From Scytonema sp. UIC 10036 (lineage in GTDB: Bacteria > Cyanobacteriota > Cyanobacteriia > Cyanobacteriales > Nostocaceae): 44,112 nucleotides of DNA. Positions 1 to 9,128 of the stretch are shown here, in pieces. A model generated the notes under the pieces. It was not told where the DNA came from and did not search any database. It saw only the letters and a list, made by a program, of their open reading frames with translations. Positions within the stretch are counted from its first letter, which is position 1; each line of letters starts with the position of its first letter. A program made the translations under genes and the position numbers. Location: positions 1 through 44,112 of the forward strand of contig NZ_WJFC01000103.1 in NCBI RefSeq assembly GCF_009725235.1, given 5' to 3'.

Positions 1-68
1 GAGTTGGGCGGTCTGGACAAAACGAGTTTGGGGTCTGGGCAAAACGAGTTGAGCGGTCTGGGCAAAGC
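1..68. repeat. three tandem copies of a ~23-bp repeat at the left edge
   Basis: Three direct units lie at 1-23, 24-45 and 46-68. Each begins GAGTT and ends in GGTCTGG(A/G)CAAA(A/G)C, and the middle unit is one base shorter. The array starts at the first base of the window, so it may continue to the left. The next ~160 bases hold no gene I can recognise before the start at 232. Confidence 0.85.
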
Positions 69-231
69 AATTCTAGCTAAACTTTTTGCCAAGTGAGTTT
101 TTCTCGGTATATATTACTAGGGGATTGTACTATGTCTTTCTAGTCACTCTAAGCCACACAAGTTGGGCTGTTCATGTGCAATACCAACGCAATTGCAACA
201 CAATAATTTTGGAGTGTAAGTAAAGTAGGTT

Positions 232-1515
232 ATGGTGTCCTTTTGGATAGCGATCGCGGCTTGGGGACTAGGCTCTCTTTTATGGGCAGAACTAGTACGA
301 GATTTATATCACGTCTTAGCCCATTACTGGCAACCACTATATCGACAACACGCTTGGCATCATCGTGTTTTTCATCGAGATTTGAACGTCGTGAATGCCA
401 AAATCTATCGTCAGGCACAATGGCGTCATGATTTGCCTGAATGCCTTGTGATGTTGCTGTTTTCACTGGTATTTTGGTGGGCTTGTTCTCAGTGGACGCC
501 ACAGTACCAATTGGCAGCCCTCATGGGAACGCTTTACACTTTGATGTTTTTAGCTAGCTGCATAGCACGTGGGGTTGGCAGCGAATGGGCGCGGGAAAAA
601 ACCGATGTGACTCACCTACCTGGTCCTTTCTTGACCCCTCCGGGGAACTGGTTCGTGAATCGACCCTATCACTGGCGGCATCATTTTGATAACGATCGCG
701 CTTACTATTGCAGTACTTTTACTTTTATAGATAAGCTCATGGGTACAGCACTGGCACTGAAGGGTAAGAAAATTGCAGTCACGGGAGCATCGGGAACTCT
801 GGGGCGATCGCTGCTTTTGCATTTACATTTAGCGGGTGCAAAGGTGGTAGCCCTGAGTTCAAAATCGGAACCCATCACTTTGACAGTCAATGGCAAACCA
901 CTAGCAGTAAAGACAATTTCTTGGGAAGTAGGACAAGAGGGAGAACTGCTCGAACATCTCAAGCAGATAGATATTTTAGTCCTCAACCATGGTATTAACG
1001 TTAAAGGTGAAAGAACATCAGAAGCAATTTTTAAATCTTACGAAATCAATACCTTTTCTAGTTGGCGACTGCTCGAACTCTTTTTAACCACCGTTCGGAC
1101 TCACGAACACGTAGCTCTCAAAGAAGTGTGGGTGAATACTTCTGAAGCAGAAGTCAGCCCTGCGATTAGCCCTTTGTACGAACTTTCCAAACGTGCTCTG
1201 GGAGATTTAGTCACATTACGTCGTTTAGATGCTCCTTGTGTAATACGCAAATTAATTCTAGGACCTTTTAAAAGCAACCTTAATCCCATTGGAGTTATGT
1301 CCGGTGATTGGGTAGCACGGCAGATTGTAGCATCAGCCAAACGCGATACCCGCAATATTATTGTGGCAATCAATCCTTTTACATATCTACTATTTCCTCT
1401 GAAGGAATTTTTTGTATCAACCTATTTCAGATTTTTTAGCAATTCAAAGGTTTTACCTCAAGGAACTACTGAGTCAGTTTTACCATCAGAAATGGGGGCA
1501 ATGCAGTCAAAATAG
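232..1515 (+). CDS. bifunctional fatty acid hydroxylase (sterol desaturase-like) / short-chain dehydrogenase
   Basis: A 427-residue fusion. The N-terminal half has membrane segments and the His clusters of the fatty acid hydroxylase/sterol desaturase superfamily: HxxHHxxxH at residues 40-48 and HWRHH at 147-151, expected to bind a di-iron centre. Around residue 180 it changes to a Rossmann SDR domain with the nucleotide loop TGASGTLG (184-191) and the YxxxK catalytic pair Y316/K320. This architecture is known in cyanobacteria as bifunctional sterol desaturase/short-chain dehydrogenase. The substrate is not known; oxidation of a membrane lipid or carotenoid-like molecule is inference. The ATG at 232 follows AGTAGG. 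It stands alone, with a pseudogene downstream. Confidence 0.85.
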   Translation: MVSFWIAIAAWGLGSLLWAELVRDLYHVLAHYWQPLYRQHAWHHRVFHRDLNVVNAKIYRQAQWRHDLPECLVMLLFSLVFWWACSQWTPQYQLAALMGTLYTLMFLASCIARGVGSEWAREKTDVTHLPGPFLTPPGNWFVNRPYHWRHHFDNDRAYYCSTFTFIDKLMGTALALKGKKIAVTGASGTLGRSLLLHLHLAGAKVVALSSKSEPITLTVNGKPLAVKTISWEVGQEGELLEHLKQIDILVLNHGINVKGERTSEAIFKSYEINTFSSWRLLELFLTTVRTHEHVALKEVWVNTSEAEVSPAISPLYELSKRALGDLVTLRRLDAPCVIRKLILGPFKSNLNPIGVMSGDWVARQIVASAKRDTRNIIVAINPFTYLLFPLKEFFVSTYFRFFSNSKVLPQGTTESVLPSEMGAMQSK

Positions 1516-1645
1516 AGGCAATTGTATTGCCCTCAGGGCTGAAGCTGACGCTAATCACTCGGTCTGAATTCCCTTTGAAGGTTCTGAGTTTTCTGCAAGT
1601 GGTGACATTCCACAGTTTCACTGTCTTGTCCCCACTTGCAGAAGC

Positions 1646-1861
1646 ATGGGTTGGACATATATAAAACAGCAGGCAATGTTAACTGCACGAGGAGAAGCAG
1701 AATTTGAATTATATTTAGGTCAAGTACGAATTGATGGACAAGATTTTAATATACCTGTCCATGTAGGTGAAGAATTAACAGAGGTTTGACTTGGTCGCCA
1801 ATGGTTACAAAGTAAACGATTGATAGTGGATATGAAAGCGGGTATTCTAACACTGGAATAG
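1646..1861 (+). pseudogene. broken aspartyl-protease-like (clan AA) small protein
   Basis: An open frame from ATG 1646 to TAG 1859-1861 is interrupted by one in-frame TGA at 1787-1789. The translation after the stop, LGRQWLQSKRLIVDMKAG, matches the C-terminal pattern (LLGxxWL...R.VVDMKxGxLTL) I associate with small cyanobacterial retropepsin-like proteins. The part before it (ELYLGQVRIDGQ...VHVGEELTEV) continues in the same frame. A single TTA/TTG-to-TGA change would explain the break. The 5' part looks shortened and no catalytic D[ST]G is visible. The family call is from memory of the pattern, so it is moderate only. Confidence 0.5.
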
Positions 1862-1991
1862 TAAAGAATTGCCAAATATCATTAGAAAAATATCAGACAA
1901 AGTTGAACAAACAAGGCGAAAGATAGTTGAAAAATCAAGTTCAGACATGACTTTATCAATCCAAAATCTAAAATCTAAAATCTAAAATCGT

Positions 1992-4520
1992 ATGATGGCA
2001 TCTACAGAAATATTAACATGGCTACAAGAACGCACGGCTTTGGGAATTCTTTCTCCTGCGTCGTTGAATGCGTTATCTGAAGTTATAGAAGAAAAAGTTT
2101 TTCCAGCTAATTATCGTTTGGTGAGTGAAGCGTCTCTTCCAGAAGCTCTGTATATTTTGAAACAAGGTCAATTGGAAAGCGACAGTACTAATAAAACGAA
2201 CCCATCATTAGCTGTTGGTTTTCTTCCTGGTTCGGTGATTAACTTACAAGAACTGCTGTTAGATGAAACAGTTCAGCGTACAATTACCACAGTGACAGAA
2301 TGTCACGTGTGGGTTCTACCTGCTGCTAAATTTCGGGAAATACTCGCTCAATACCCAGAAGTTGCTCAGGCTGTTTCTCGTCAAATGGCTCAAGAAGTGG
2401 CTCAGCTAACATCTGCCCTTAACTACGAACAAGAACGTTCTGTTGCCTTACGACCTTATTTAGTCACAAAAGCACAGCGTGGAATTGTGGGGACAAGTCG
2501 TTATGCAGTGCGGTTGCGGGAGGAAATTAGAAAAGCGGCGGGCGATCGCAAATCGGTCTTGATTTTTGGTGAACCAGGGTTAGAAAAGGACAATATAGCT
2601 GCCCTCATTCATTTTGGTTCTTCCTACCGCCGAGAACCTATTATCAAAGTGAACTGCGGAATTCTACAAACGAGTGGTGCTGACTTATTTGGTCGTTATG
2701 GGGGCAAACCAGGACTGTTAGAATGGCTGGGGGAAGGAACTTTAGTTCTCAACAACATCCAAGAAACCCCTCAAGAGTTGTTACCAGCATTAGCTAATTT
2801 ATTAAAAACATCTCAGTATAGCCCCCTGACTCGTTCGGGGGAACCACCTGCTGAACCTCGTGCTACCCGTGCTCGTATTTTGATTGTTGCCGAAAAAATT
2901 CAGCCAACTATTAAGCGTTGTGTAGGTCAAGTTATCAAAGTCCCACCGTTACGGGTACGAAAAACTGATGTAAAAGCGCAAGTAGATTATTACATCAGTC
3001 TTTATACCAGGGCAAGAGGAATTTCAAAACCTACGGTGACACCAGAAGCCTTACGCCGCTTGCAATCCTATGATTTTCCCGGAAATCTTAAGGAACTACA
3101 AAGCCTTGTGGAACGGGCAATCGTGCAAGCAGGAGAAGCAAAAGTTCTGACAGAAGAAATTTTCTGGTCGGCTCAAACAAAGAAAAAGGAATTTCGAGTC
3201 AATCTTTTAAATGCCTACCCCAATTTGCGGAAATTTCTCCGCAGCCCCTGGTGGCCGGATCGCATGAATTATGGTTTTACTTTGATAGCCTTTGCTTTTA
3301 TCGTTGCCGTGCTTTTTGTTGGTCCGCAAACACGCGATCGCAATTTTGCCCTAAATTTATTTTGGGCATGGTGGTGGCCTTTTTTTCTGCTAGCATTTCC
3401 CTTTTTAGGTCGTATTTGGTGCGCTGTTTGTCCCTTCATGATTTATGGAGAAGTCACCCAGAAGCTTTCCTTATGGCTGTTTAAGCGAAAACTGAAGCGT
3501 TGGCCAAGAGAGCAAGCCGAAAAATGGGGAGGATGGTTTCTCTTCGGGTTATTCACTTTGATTTTCCTATGGGAAGAACTTTGGAATTTGGAAAATACGG
3601 CTTATCTTTCAGGTTGTTTACTGTTATTAATTACCGCAGGCGCAGTCATTTTTTCTGCTCTTTTTGAAAGGCGCTTTTGGTGTCGATATCTTTGCCCTAT
3701 TGGTGGAATGAATGGTTTGTTTGCCAAACTTGCCATGACAGAATTGCGAGCGCAACAAGGAATTTGTTCTGCAACATGTACCACATATCAGTGCTATAAG
3801 GGTGGACCGCAAAAAGGCGAAGGTATGGAAACAGGGGGGTGTCCCTTGTACTCCCACCCAGCACAGTTAGAAGATAACAGAGATTGCGTATTATGCATGA
3901 CTTGTTTGAAAGCGTGTCCCCATCGTTCCGTTGAGTTTAATTTACGTCCTCCTGGAATGGAACTTTGGACAACTCATGTACCCCGTTCTTATGAAGTGGC
4001 ATTGTTATTTTTACTACTAGGAGGTATCTATCTCCACCGTTTACCGGAATTGCAATCTTGGTTGGGGTTGCATTTCGACCTCACACAGTTTCTACCACAC
4101 TTAGGTTTATCGTTGTTTGCTTTAGTCATTCCCGTTGTGATTCCCTTTACCGCATATGGGTTGTCTCGTTTTGGTTCTCAACTCAAGCCAAGACCATTTA
4201 TCGAACTAGCATACGGTTATCTACCACTCGTGCTTGGTGGTAACTTAGCCCATTACCTGCGCCTGGGTTTAGCAGAAGGAGGACGGATTTTACCCGTCAC
4301 TTTTGCAACTTTTGGTCTCAATGGCGAACAGCTACCTATATTAGTTGCTCACCCAGCAGTCATTGCTTTTCTACAAGGCAGTACTTTGATTTTTTCAGTT
4401 CTTTTCACTGTTATTCTCACACAAAAAATTGCCCGTCAACCCATGCGATCGCTCTTTTGGCAACATTTAGCAGCGATCGGACTAGCTGCAAGTTTGTGGG
4501 TGATTATTGTGAATGGCTAA
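1992..4520 (+). CDS. cNMP-binding / sigma-54-type AAA / NapH-like Fe-S membrane fusion protein
   Basis: 842 residues in three blocks. Residues ~10-135 are a cyclic-nucleotide-binding fold (CRP/EF-type beta roll). Residues ~162-390 resemble a sigma-54 activator AAA domain but look degenerate: the Walker A equivalent is GEPGLEKD (193-200), Walker B is GTLVLNNIQ (no DE), GAFTGA is absent and no DNA-binding HTH follows. Residues ~425-842 are polytopic membrane with NapH/NosR-type Fe-S motifs: CAVCP (477-481), RRFWCRYLCP (560-569), CSATC/C601 and a ferredoxin-type CVLCMTCLKACP (632-643). It is probably a membrane electron-transfer protein gated by a cytoplasmic sensor rather than a true enhancer-binding activator; that is inference. 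The stop codon lies inside a GCTAATG repeat. LtrA follows after 84 bp. Confidence 0.8.
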   Translation: MMASTEILTWLQERTALGILSPASLNALSEVIEEKVFPANYRLVSEASLPEALYILKQGQLESDSTNKTNPSLAVGFLPGSVINLQELLLDETVQRTITTVTECHVWVLPAAKFREILAQYPEVAQAVSRQMAQEVAQLTSALNYEQERSVALRPYLVTKAQRGIVGTSRYAVRLREEIRKAAGDRKSVLIFGEPGLEKDNIAALIHFGSSYRREPIIKVNCGILQTSGADLFGRYGGKPGLLEWLGEGTLVLNNIQETPQELLPALANLLKTSQYSPLTRSGEPPAEPRATRARILIVAEKIQPTIKRCVGQVIKVPPLRVRKTDVKAQVDYYISLYTRARGISKPTVTPEALRRLQSYDFPGNLKELQSLVERAIVQAGEAKVLTEEIFWSAQTKKKEFRVNLLNAYPNLRKFLRSPWWPDRMNYGFTLIAFAFIVAVLFVGPQTRDRNFALNLFWAWWWPFFLLAFPFLGRIWCAVCPFMIYGEVTQKLSLWLFKRKLKRWPREQAEKWGGWFLFGLFTLIFLWEELWNLENTAYLSGCLLLLITAGAVIFSALFERRFWCRYLCPIGGMNGLFAKLAMTELRAQQGICSATCTTYQCYKGGPQKGEGMETGGCPLYSHPAQLEDNRDCVLCMTCLKACPHRSVEFNLRPPGMELWTTHVPRSYEVALLFLLLGGIYLHRLPELQSWLGLHFDLTQFLPHLGLSLFALVIPVVIPFTAYGLSRFGSQLKPRPFIELAYGYLPLVLGGNLAHYLRLGLAEGGRILPVTFATFGLNGEQLPILVAHPAVIAFLQGSTLIFSVLFTVILTQKIARQPMRSLFWQHLAAIGLAASLWVIIVNG

Positions 4521-4603
4521 TAGCTAATGGCTAATGGCTAATAGTTAATAGTTCATGGTAAAACTCAATTAGCAATTAGCAATTAGCAATTAGCAATTAG
4601 CAA
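4511..4603. repeat. GCTAATG / AGCAATT heptamer arrays forming an inverted repeat
   Basis: Direct copies of GCTAATG or GCTAATA run from 4514 to 4545, and TTAGCAA copies run from 4566 to 4603. The two arrays are roughly reverse complements and could fold into a hairpin between the Fe-S fusion gene and ltrA. The first array supplies the upstream gene's TAA (4518-4520) and the second ends just before the LtrA ATG at 4605, so the LtrA start lacks a normal ribosome binding site. Confidence 0.8.
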
Positions 4604-4604
4604 T

Positions 4605-5783
4605 ATGAATTTTTTAGAACCGCCACGCTTGCGAATTGGAAAAGGGAATGAAGAAGAACGACGCGCCACATGGTTGGAGCTTTTTTACGATCTAGTTTTT
4701 GTCGTTGCAGTTTCTCAACTTGCTCATTATCTCCACGAACATATTTCCCTGTCAGGATTGATGGGGTTTGTTGTTTTATTTATACCAGTGTGGTGGTCGT
4801 GGATTGGTACTACATTCTATGCCAATCGCTTTGATAGCGATGATGTTGCAAGGCGGCTGCTTGTGGGTTTGCATATGGCAACAGCAGCAGCAATGGCTGT
4901 CAACATACATCACGGGTTGGATAAAACCGCAGCTGGTTTTGCCATCTCCTACGCATTGGGACGTATCGTGCTCGTGATTGAATATATTCGTGCGGGACAT
5001 CATATTCCCGGAGCACGTCCCCTAACAAATCGTTTTGCGACAGGTTTTGCGATCGCTGCTGTTTGCTGGCTGGTGTCAGCATTTTTACCATCTCCTTGGC
5101 GTTTTGTACTTTGGGGAGTGGGACTTATTATTGACTTTGCAACACCCATAACAGCAAGCAAGTTACAGCTTCAATTACCACCCCATCCCTCTCACTTACC
5201 AGAACGTTTCGGACTGTTTACAATTATTGTTCTGGGTGAAGCAGTCATTGCAGTCGTAGATGGTGTATCTCAAAAGAATTGGCAAATCTCAACAGCAATG
5301 ACTGCCGTTTTGGGATTGTGTACAGCTTTGAGCTTGTGGTGGGTGTATTTTGACAACCTTGGTGGTACACCCATTCGACGAACTCAGACAGAGGGAAGAG
5401 CGGTTCTTATCAATATTTGGCTGTACACCCATCTCCCCCTCGTAATTGGTATTGCTGCTGCTGGAGTGGCAGTAGAACTGGTACTGTTAAGCAATCCTGA
5501 GGTTGCACTACCCGATGATATTCGTTGGCTGTTGTGCGGTTCTCTTGCTCTGTGTTATTTATCTCTAGCTGTTCTTCACCGTCTCGGTGTCATCCTCTAT
5601 TGTAAAATTCGTACCAAGTACCGCCTGGGGGCTGCATTTGTTTTACTAGCAATTGCATTTTTAAGCAAAGGCTTGTTACCCATAGCTGTCATGGGACTTG
5701 TGACTTTAGTTTGTGTCGTACAAGTCGTGCAGGATGTATCGCAAAGCCGTCCTACAACTCGCTTAGTCGATCCAGAAATTTAG
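4605..5783 (+). CDS. ltrA: low temperature requirement protein A (LtrA) family membrane protein
   Basis: 392 residues, with the LtrA family opening (RRATWLELFYDLVFVVAVSQL) followed by about ten to eleven hydrophobic helices through to the C-terminus. The family motif around 195-215 (LPERFGLFTIIVLGEAVI) is present. LtrA was first linked to growth at low temperature in Listeria, but its biochemical role is unknown. It follows the Fe-S membrane fusion gene on the same strand across a repeat-filled 84-bp gap, so co-transcription is possible. Length is normal and no damage is seen. Confidence 0.85.
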   Translation: MNFLEPPRLRIGKGNEEERRATWLELFYDLVFVVAVSQLAHYLHEHISLSGLMGFVVLFIPVWWSWIGTTFYANRFDSDDVARRLLVGLHMATAAAMAVNIHHGLDKTAAGFAISYALGRIVLVIEYIRAGHHIPGARPLTNRFATGFAIAAVCWLVSAFLPSPWRFVLWGVGLIIDFATPITASKLQLQLPPHPSHLPERFGLFTIIVLGEAVIAVVDGVSQKNWQISTAMTAVLGLCTALSLWWVYFDNLGGTPIRRTQTEGRAVLINIWLYTHLPLVIGIAAAGVAVELVLLSNPEVALPDDIRWLLCGSLALCYLSLAVLHRLGVILYCKIRTKYRLGAAFVLLAIAFLSKGLLPIAVMGLVTLVCVVQVVQDVSQSRPTTRLVDPEI

Positions 5784-6702
5784 ATCGGGCAAAGGAAAGT
5801 CACGAGCGTCCAACACTATTACCGAATTTTGTAGGGTGGGCACTGCCTACAAGCTCCCTGTGAAGGTAACTGACAAAATTTTGATTCAGGCTGCAATTCC
5901 TCATCTTCATCTCTGGTGCGCTCTCTGCGCCTCTGTGGTTCAAAAGTAAATTTATTTAACCGCCGAGACGCAGAGTACGCAGAGGTAAGAGGTGAGAGTG
6001 TTTATTTCCTGATGCTGTTCAAGAATTTGAAAAGTCTCTCCGTCAACAACTTCATTAATCAACTTCTCTGCTACTATATGAAGGCAAAAGTACCCTCGTT
6101 AGAGGGCAGAAGGCGCAAAAGCTTATAATAAAATGCCTTTGTCCTCTGTCTTTTGCTTTCTGCCTTCGTTCCTAGTCTGCAACAGACCTACACAAGAAGC
6201 GTAATTACTTCTTAAAGGTGATACAAATTCAAGAAATTGTTTGTTATTAGATGAAACTAACTTGGTTGAATCGGCAAATGCTTTTGTCTCGGCAACTGCT
6301 GTGTGTTCTGCACCACCTTCATAGGGGAGCAAAAACCATCACAATCCAACTGATTGGGGACAGGTACCAGAGCTGCGCTGTACTTTCATTATGACGTTAG
6401 GAGCAGATAACGGTCTGGATGCTGTTTGTGGTTGTGGAGTTTGCGGTGTGGCTGATATTGTTTCTGCTACCAATAAAGTACATAAAATTCAGAAAAAAGC
6501 TGTTATTTGAGCTAATTTTTTCACAATTGTTAATTTCTAAAAAGAATGCCGTTACAAATACGATTGACTTTTTAAAACTGAAAAAAGTGCCTGAAAATTT
6601 AGGGCAACCGTGTTGCTGGCTACAGTTCAAAATGAAAGAATTCGGCCAAAATGTAAATTAGTATTAAAAATGCAGCTTTCCTGTCAGTTATGCTGCCCAT
6701 TC
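5784..6702. other. long intergenic stretch without a convincing gene
   Basis: About 900 bases with no ORF that resembles a protein family. It contains a GTAGGGTGGGCACTGCC dispersed repeat (5831-5847), the inverted CTCTGCG repeat described separately, and a junk-like stretch of TCTGTCTTTTGCTTTCTGCC (6141-6160). An open frame at 6390-6509 and its interrupted upstream extension were considered and rejected. Confidence 0.6.
5919..5989. repeat. dispersed inverted repeat (CTCTGCGCCTCTGTGGTT ... AACCGCCGAGACGCAGAG)
   Basis: CTCTGCGCCTCTGTGGTT is followed about 25 bp later by AACCGCCGAGACGCAGAG, an imperfect reverse complement. It is an AT-loop palindrome of the type scattered between genes in filamentous cyanobacteria. 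No coding capacity and no transposase. Confidence 0.75.
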
Positions 6703-8394
6703 ATGAAACCTCGAATTATTGTCTGTGGCTTAGGACGAACCGGATATAAGGTCTTTCGTTTGCTGAGACAGCAGGGGGCGCTAGTCGTCGGCATTCATCA
6801 CCAACATATCCCTAGCGAAACAGCAGGTGATGTGATTGTTGGTGACTTACTTGCAGCTAGCACTCTCATTGCCGCCGGAATTCAGCAAGCGCATACGGTA
6901 GTCATTGCCGGACCTGATGATGAACTGAATTTGGCGATTATGATGCAGGCGCGGGTGTTAAATCCACGCATTCGCATTATCAATCGCTTCTTTAACACAA
7001 GTTTGGGGGAACGGCTGGATCACACCGTGCCCAACCACTGGAGTATGAGTGTTGCGGGTTTGGCAGCACCAGTCTTCACGTTTGCGGCTTTGGGTAACAA
7101 AGCGATCGGACAAATTAAGCTTTTTGGACACACTTGGCCTATCCATGAAGAATTGATTGACGAACACCACCCCTGGCAGGGTTGTAAGTTGAGCGATTTG
7201 TGGAATGAGCGATCGCGTGTCCTCATTTACTATCTGCCTGTGGAAGGTGAGGTGGATTTAGTTACGGCGGTAGCATCTGGGCAAGAATTGAAGGTGGGCG
7301 ATCGCCTCATCGTCGGAACCCAACCCTGCATTCGTCCCGCCCGTAAATCACTCATTGCCAAACTGCTAAAAGTTCTTACCAATCTCCGGCACTTTAAACA
7401 ACACGCTCAATCGGTATTAGTAGGTGCTTTAGTTCTATTGTTTATTATTTTGGTTGCCACACTCACTTACGTGTCAGCTGAGTTAAAGATGTCTGTGGTT
7501 GATGCCCTGTATTTTTCCGTAGGTATGATTACAGGTGCGGGGGGTAATGATGCATTAATAGGACAAGCTCCTATCAGTATTAAGTTATTTACTGTTGTGA
7601 TGATGTTAATCGGAGCAGCAGTCTTTGGTATTTGGTATGCGTTGCTCAACGATTTTATTCTAGGAACACGCTTCAAGCAATTTTGGGATGCAGCACGAGT
7701 TCCTCATCGCAATCACTACATTATTTGTGGTTTGGGGGGTATTGGTATAAAAATTGTCCAGCAACTGCACAATAGCGGGCATGAAGTTGTGGTGATTGAG
7801 CGCGATGCTAACAACAAATATGTTAACACTGCTCGTGGATGGGGTATTCCCGTTATCCATGCCGATGCTAGCTTTCCCGCAACACTAAAAGCCAGCAATA
7901 TGGAAACTGCGGCATCATTGTTAGCTATGACAGGGAATGATGCAACCAATCTGGAAATTGCTTTAAAAGCCAAAGCATTAGCACCCAAAGTGCCAGTCAT
8001 CGTTCATTATGCAGATCCTGACTTTGCAGGTGTGGCACAACAGGTATTTGACTTTGAGGCAGTTCTCTGCCCTGCGGAACTAGCAGCCCCAGCCTTTGCG
8101 GCAGCTGCACTCGGTGGCAAAATACTTGGCAATGGTATTACAGGAGATAGTCTTTGGGTCGCTTTTGCCACTTTAATTACACCCGCACATCCTTTTTGTG
8201 GTTTGCGAGTGAGAGAAGCTGCTATGTCCGCTGATTTTGTTCCTTTATATTTGGAAACGAACTCCCAAACTATTCATGGTTGGGATTTATTAGAAACAAG
8301 CTTGAGTGGAGGGGATATTTTGTATCTCACGATGCCAGCCACAAGATTGTATCAATTGTGGCGCAACACTCCATCACAAGCTATGGCAAGTTAG
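6703..8394 (+). CDS. two-RCK, two-helix potassium-channel-like membrane protein with abnormal filter
   Basis: 563 residues. An N-terminal TrkA-N/RCK Rossmann domain (VCGLGRTGYKV, residues 7-17) extends to ~205. Then come two hydrophobic helices (~237-257 and ~293-318) around a pore-loop-like segment, and a second RCK domain (ICGLGGIGIKI, 341-351) runs to the end. The family normally gates K+ flux in response to NAD(H), ions or nucleotides. At the position of the TVGYGD filter there is MITGAGGND (275-283), so K+ selectivity is doubtful. I chose ATG 6703 because the Rossmann strand starts there; in-frame starts at 6670 and 6610 would add residues that look non-homologous. A hairpin follows the stop. 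Confidence 0.8.
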   Translation: MKPRIIVCGLGRTGYKVFRLLRQQGALVVGIHHQHIPSETAGDVIVGDLLAASTLIAAGIQQAHTVVIAGPDDELNLAIMMQARVLNPRIRIINRFFNTSLGERLDHTVPNHWSMSVAGLAAPVFTFAALGNKAIGQIKLFGHTWPIHEELIDEHHPWQGCKLSDLWNERSRVLIYYLPVEGEVDLVTAVASGQELKVGDRLIVGTQPCIRPARKSLIAKLLKVLTNLRHFKQHAQSVLVGALVLLFIILVATLTYVSAELKMSVVDALYFSVGMITGAGGNDALIGQAPISIKLFTVVMMLIGAAVFGIWYALLNDFILGTRFKQFWDAARVPHRNHYIICGLGGIGIKIVQQLHNSGHEVVVIERDANNKYVNTARGWGIPVIHADASFPATLKASNMETAASLLAMTGNDATNLEIALKAKALAPKVPVIVHYADPDFAGVAQQVFDFEAVLCPAELAAPAFAAAALGGKILGNGITGDSLWVAFATLITPAHPFCGLRVREAAMSADFVPLYLETNSQTIHGWDLLETSLSGGDILYLTMPATRLYQLWRNTPSQAMAS

Positions 8395-8419
8395 GGGCAA
8401 TTGATTTTCTAGCCCCTTA
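8391..8419. terminator. hairpin between convergent genes
   Basis: GGGGC (8394-8398) pairs with GCCCC (8412-8416), with A8393/T8417 extending the stem. It overlaps the stop codon of the RCK gene and lies just before the 3' end of the convergent pentapeptide gene. No long T run, so intrinsic termination is uncertain. Confidence 0.4.
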
Positions 8420-8431
8420 CCCCTAACCCCT

Positions 8432-8851
8432 CTAGGGATGTATAGTACCATCTGGCATAATTACGCCTTGTAACAGAGTTCCCATCATGTATGCCCCGTA
8501 CAGATTGGCTCCGTGTAAACTGGCTGCTGTAAAATCTGCATCTATCAAATCCGCCATTTTTAATTCCGCACCATCAAGTGTCGCCCCCGTCAGCTTAGCT
8601 TCAAAAAGATTAGCCCCACTCAAATTAGCACCCGTTAGGTTGGCTCCAGTTAAATTGGCTCTGACTAGAGATGCTTCTGTTAGATCGGCACCAGTCAAAT
8701 CAGCTCTGCTTAAATTAACCTCACTTAGAGAAGCTCTTTGTAAATTAGCTCCGCTCAGATTGATTTCTGGTAAGTAACAGCCTATCAGGATGACACCCTT
8801 GAAATCCCTCTCTCCTTCCTGATAGCGTCTCAACAATTCATCGATCTCCAT
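8432..8851 (-). CDS. cytoplasmic pentapeptide-repeat protein
   Basis: 139 residues from ATG 8851. After a short head (MEIDELLRRYQEGERDF) the protein is almost entirely A(D/N)LXX pentapeptides (ANLQRASLSEVNLSRADL...), about 20 copies, predicted to form a right-handed quadrilateral beta helix. No signal peptide or membrane helix. The frame stays open upstream to an ATG at 8950, but the extra 33 residues do not resemble the family head, so the shorter start is preferred even though no clear Shine-Dalgarno is visible. It is one of three pentapeptide genes in the window. Function unknown. Confidence 0.8.
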   Translation of the reverse strand: MEIDELLRRYQEGERDFKGVILIGCYLPEINLSGANLQRASLSEVNLSRADLTGADLTEASLVRANLTGANLTGANLSGANLFEAKLTGATLDGAELKMADLIDADFTAASLHGANLYGAYMMGTLLQGVIMPDGTIHP

Positions 8852-9128
8852 TTTGCGATCGTTATCATACAAACCTTTGCAGTAAACCTCGGACAACATA
8901 TAGTGTAAGTTAATTGTGTTACAATGTGTGAGTCTGACAAATATTGTCATTATTTACTACAAAATTACCACCATAGCAAGTCCAACAAAGTCATTTTTGA
9001 ACAACTCTATGATGCTGATTTGTTAAGGAACAAGCCTTGTCAAAAGCTTGTTTGACACCAAAGATATGGTTATTTAATAACTGTTGTTAAATTATTTTAT
9101 TGAGAGAAAAAACAATTAAATCCACAAA

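Noticed and set aside
1992..4520. Annotation as a sigma-54-dependent transcriptional activator
   Set aside because: GAFTGA, the Walker B acids and the HTH are missing and half of the protein is a membrane Fe-S module.
6197..6509. Plus-strand frame with one TAG and a Cys/Gly-rich segment (DAVCGCGVCGVADIVSATNK)
   Set aside because: No family match I can name, the upstream part is interrupted, and no ribosome binding site is visible; it could be a gene remnant but the support is too thin.
8487..8777. Plus-strand ORF opposite the pentapeptide gene (also 14593-14835 and 15239-15571)
   Set aside because: Antisense of A(D/N)LXX repeats gives open frames of Lys/Leu/Ala/Pro repeats; not genuine genes.
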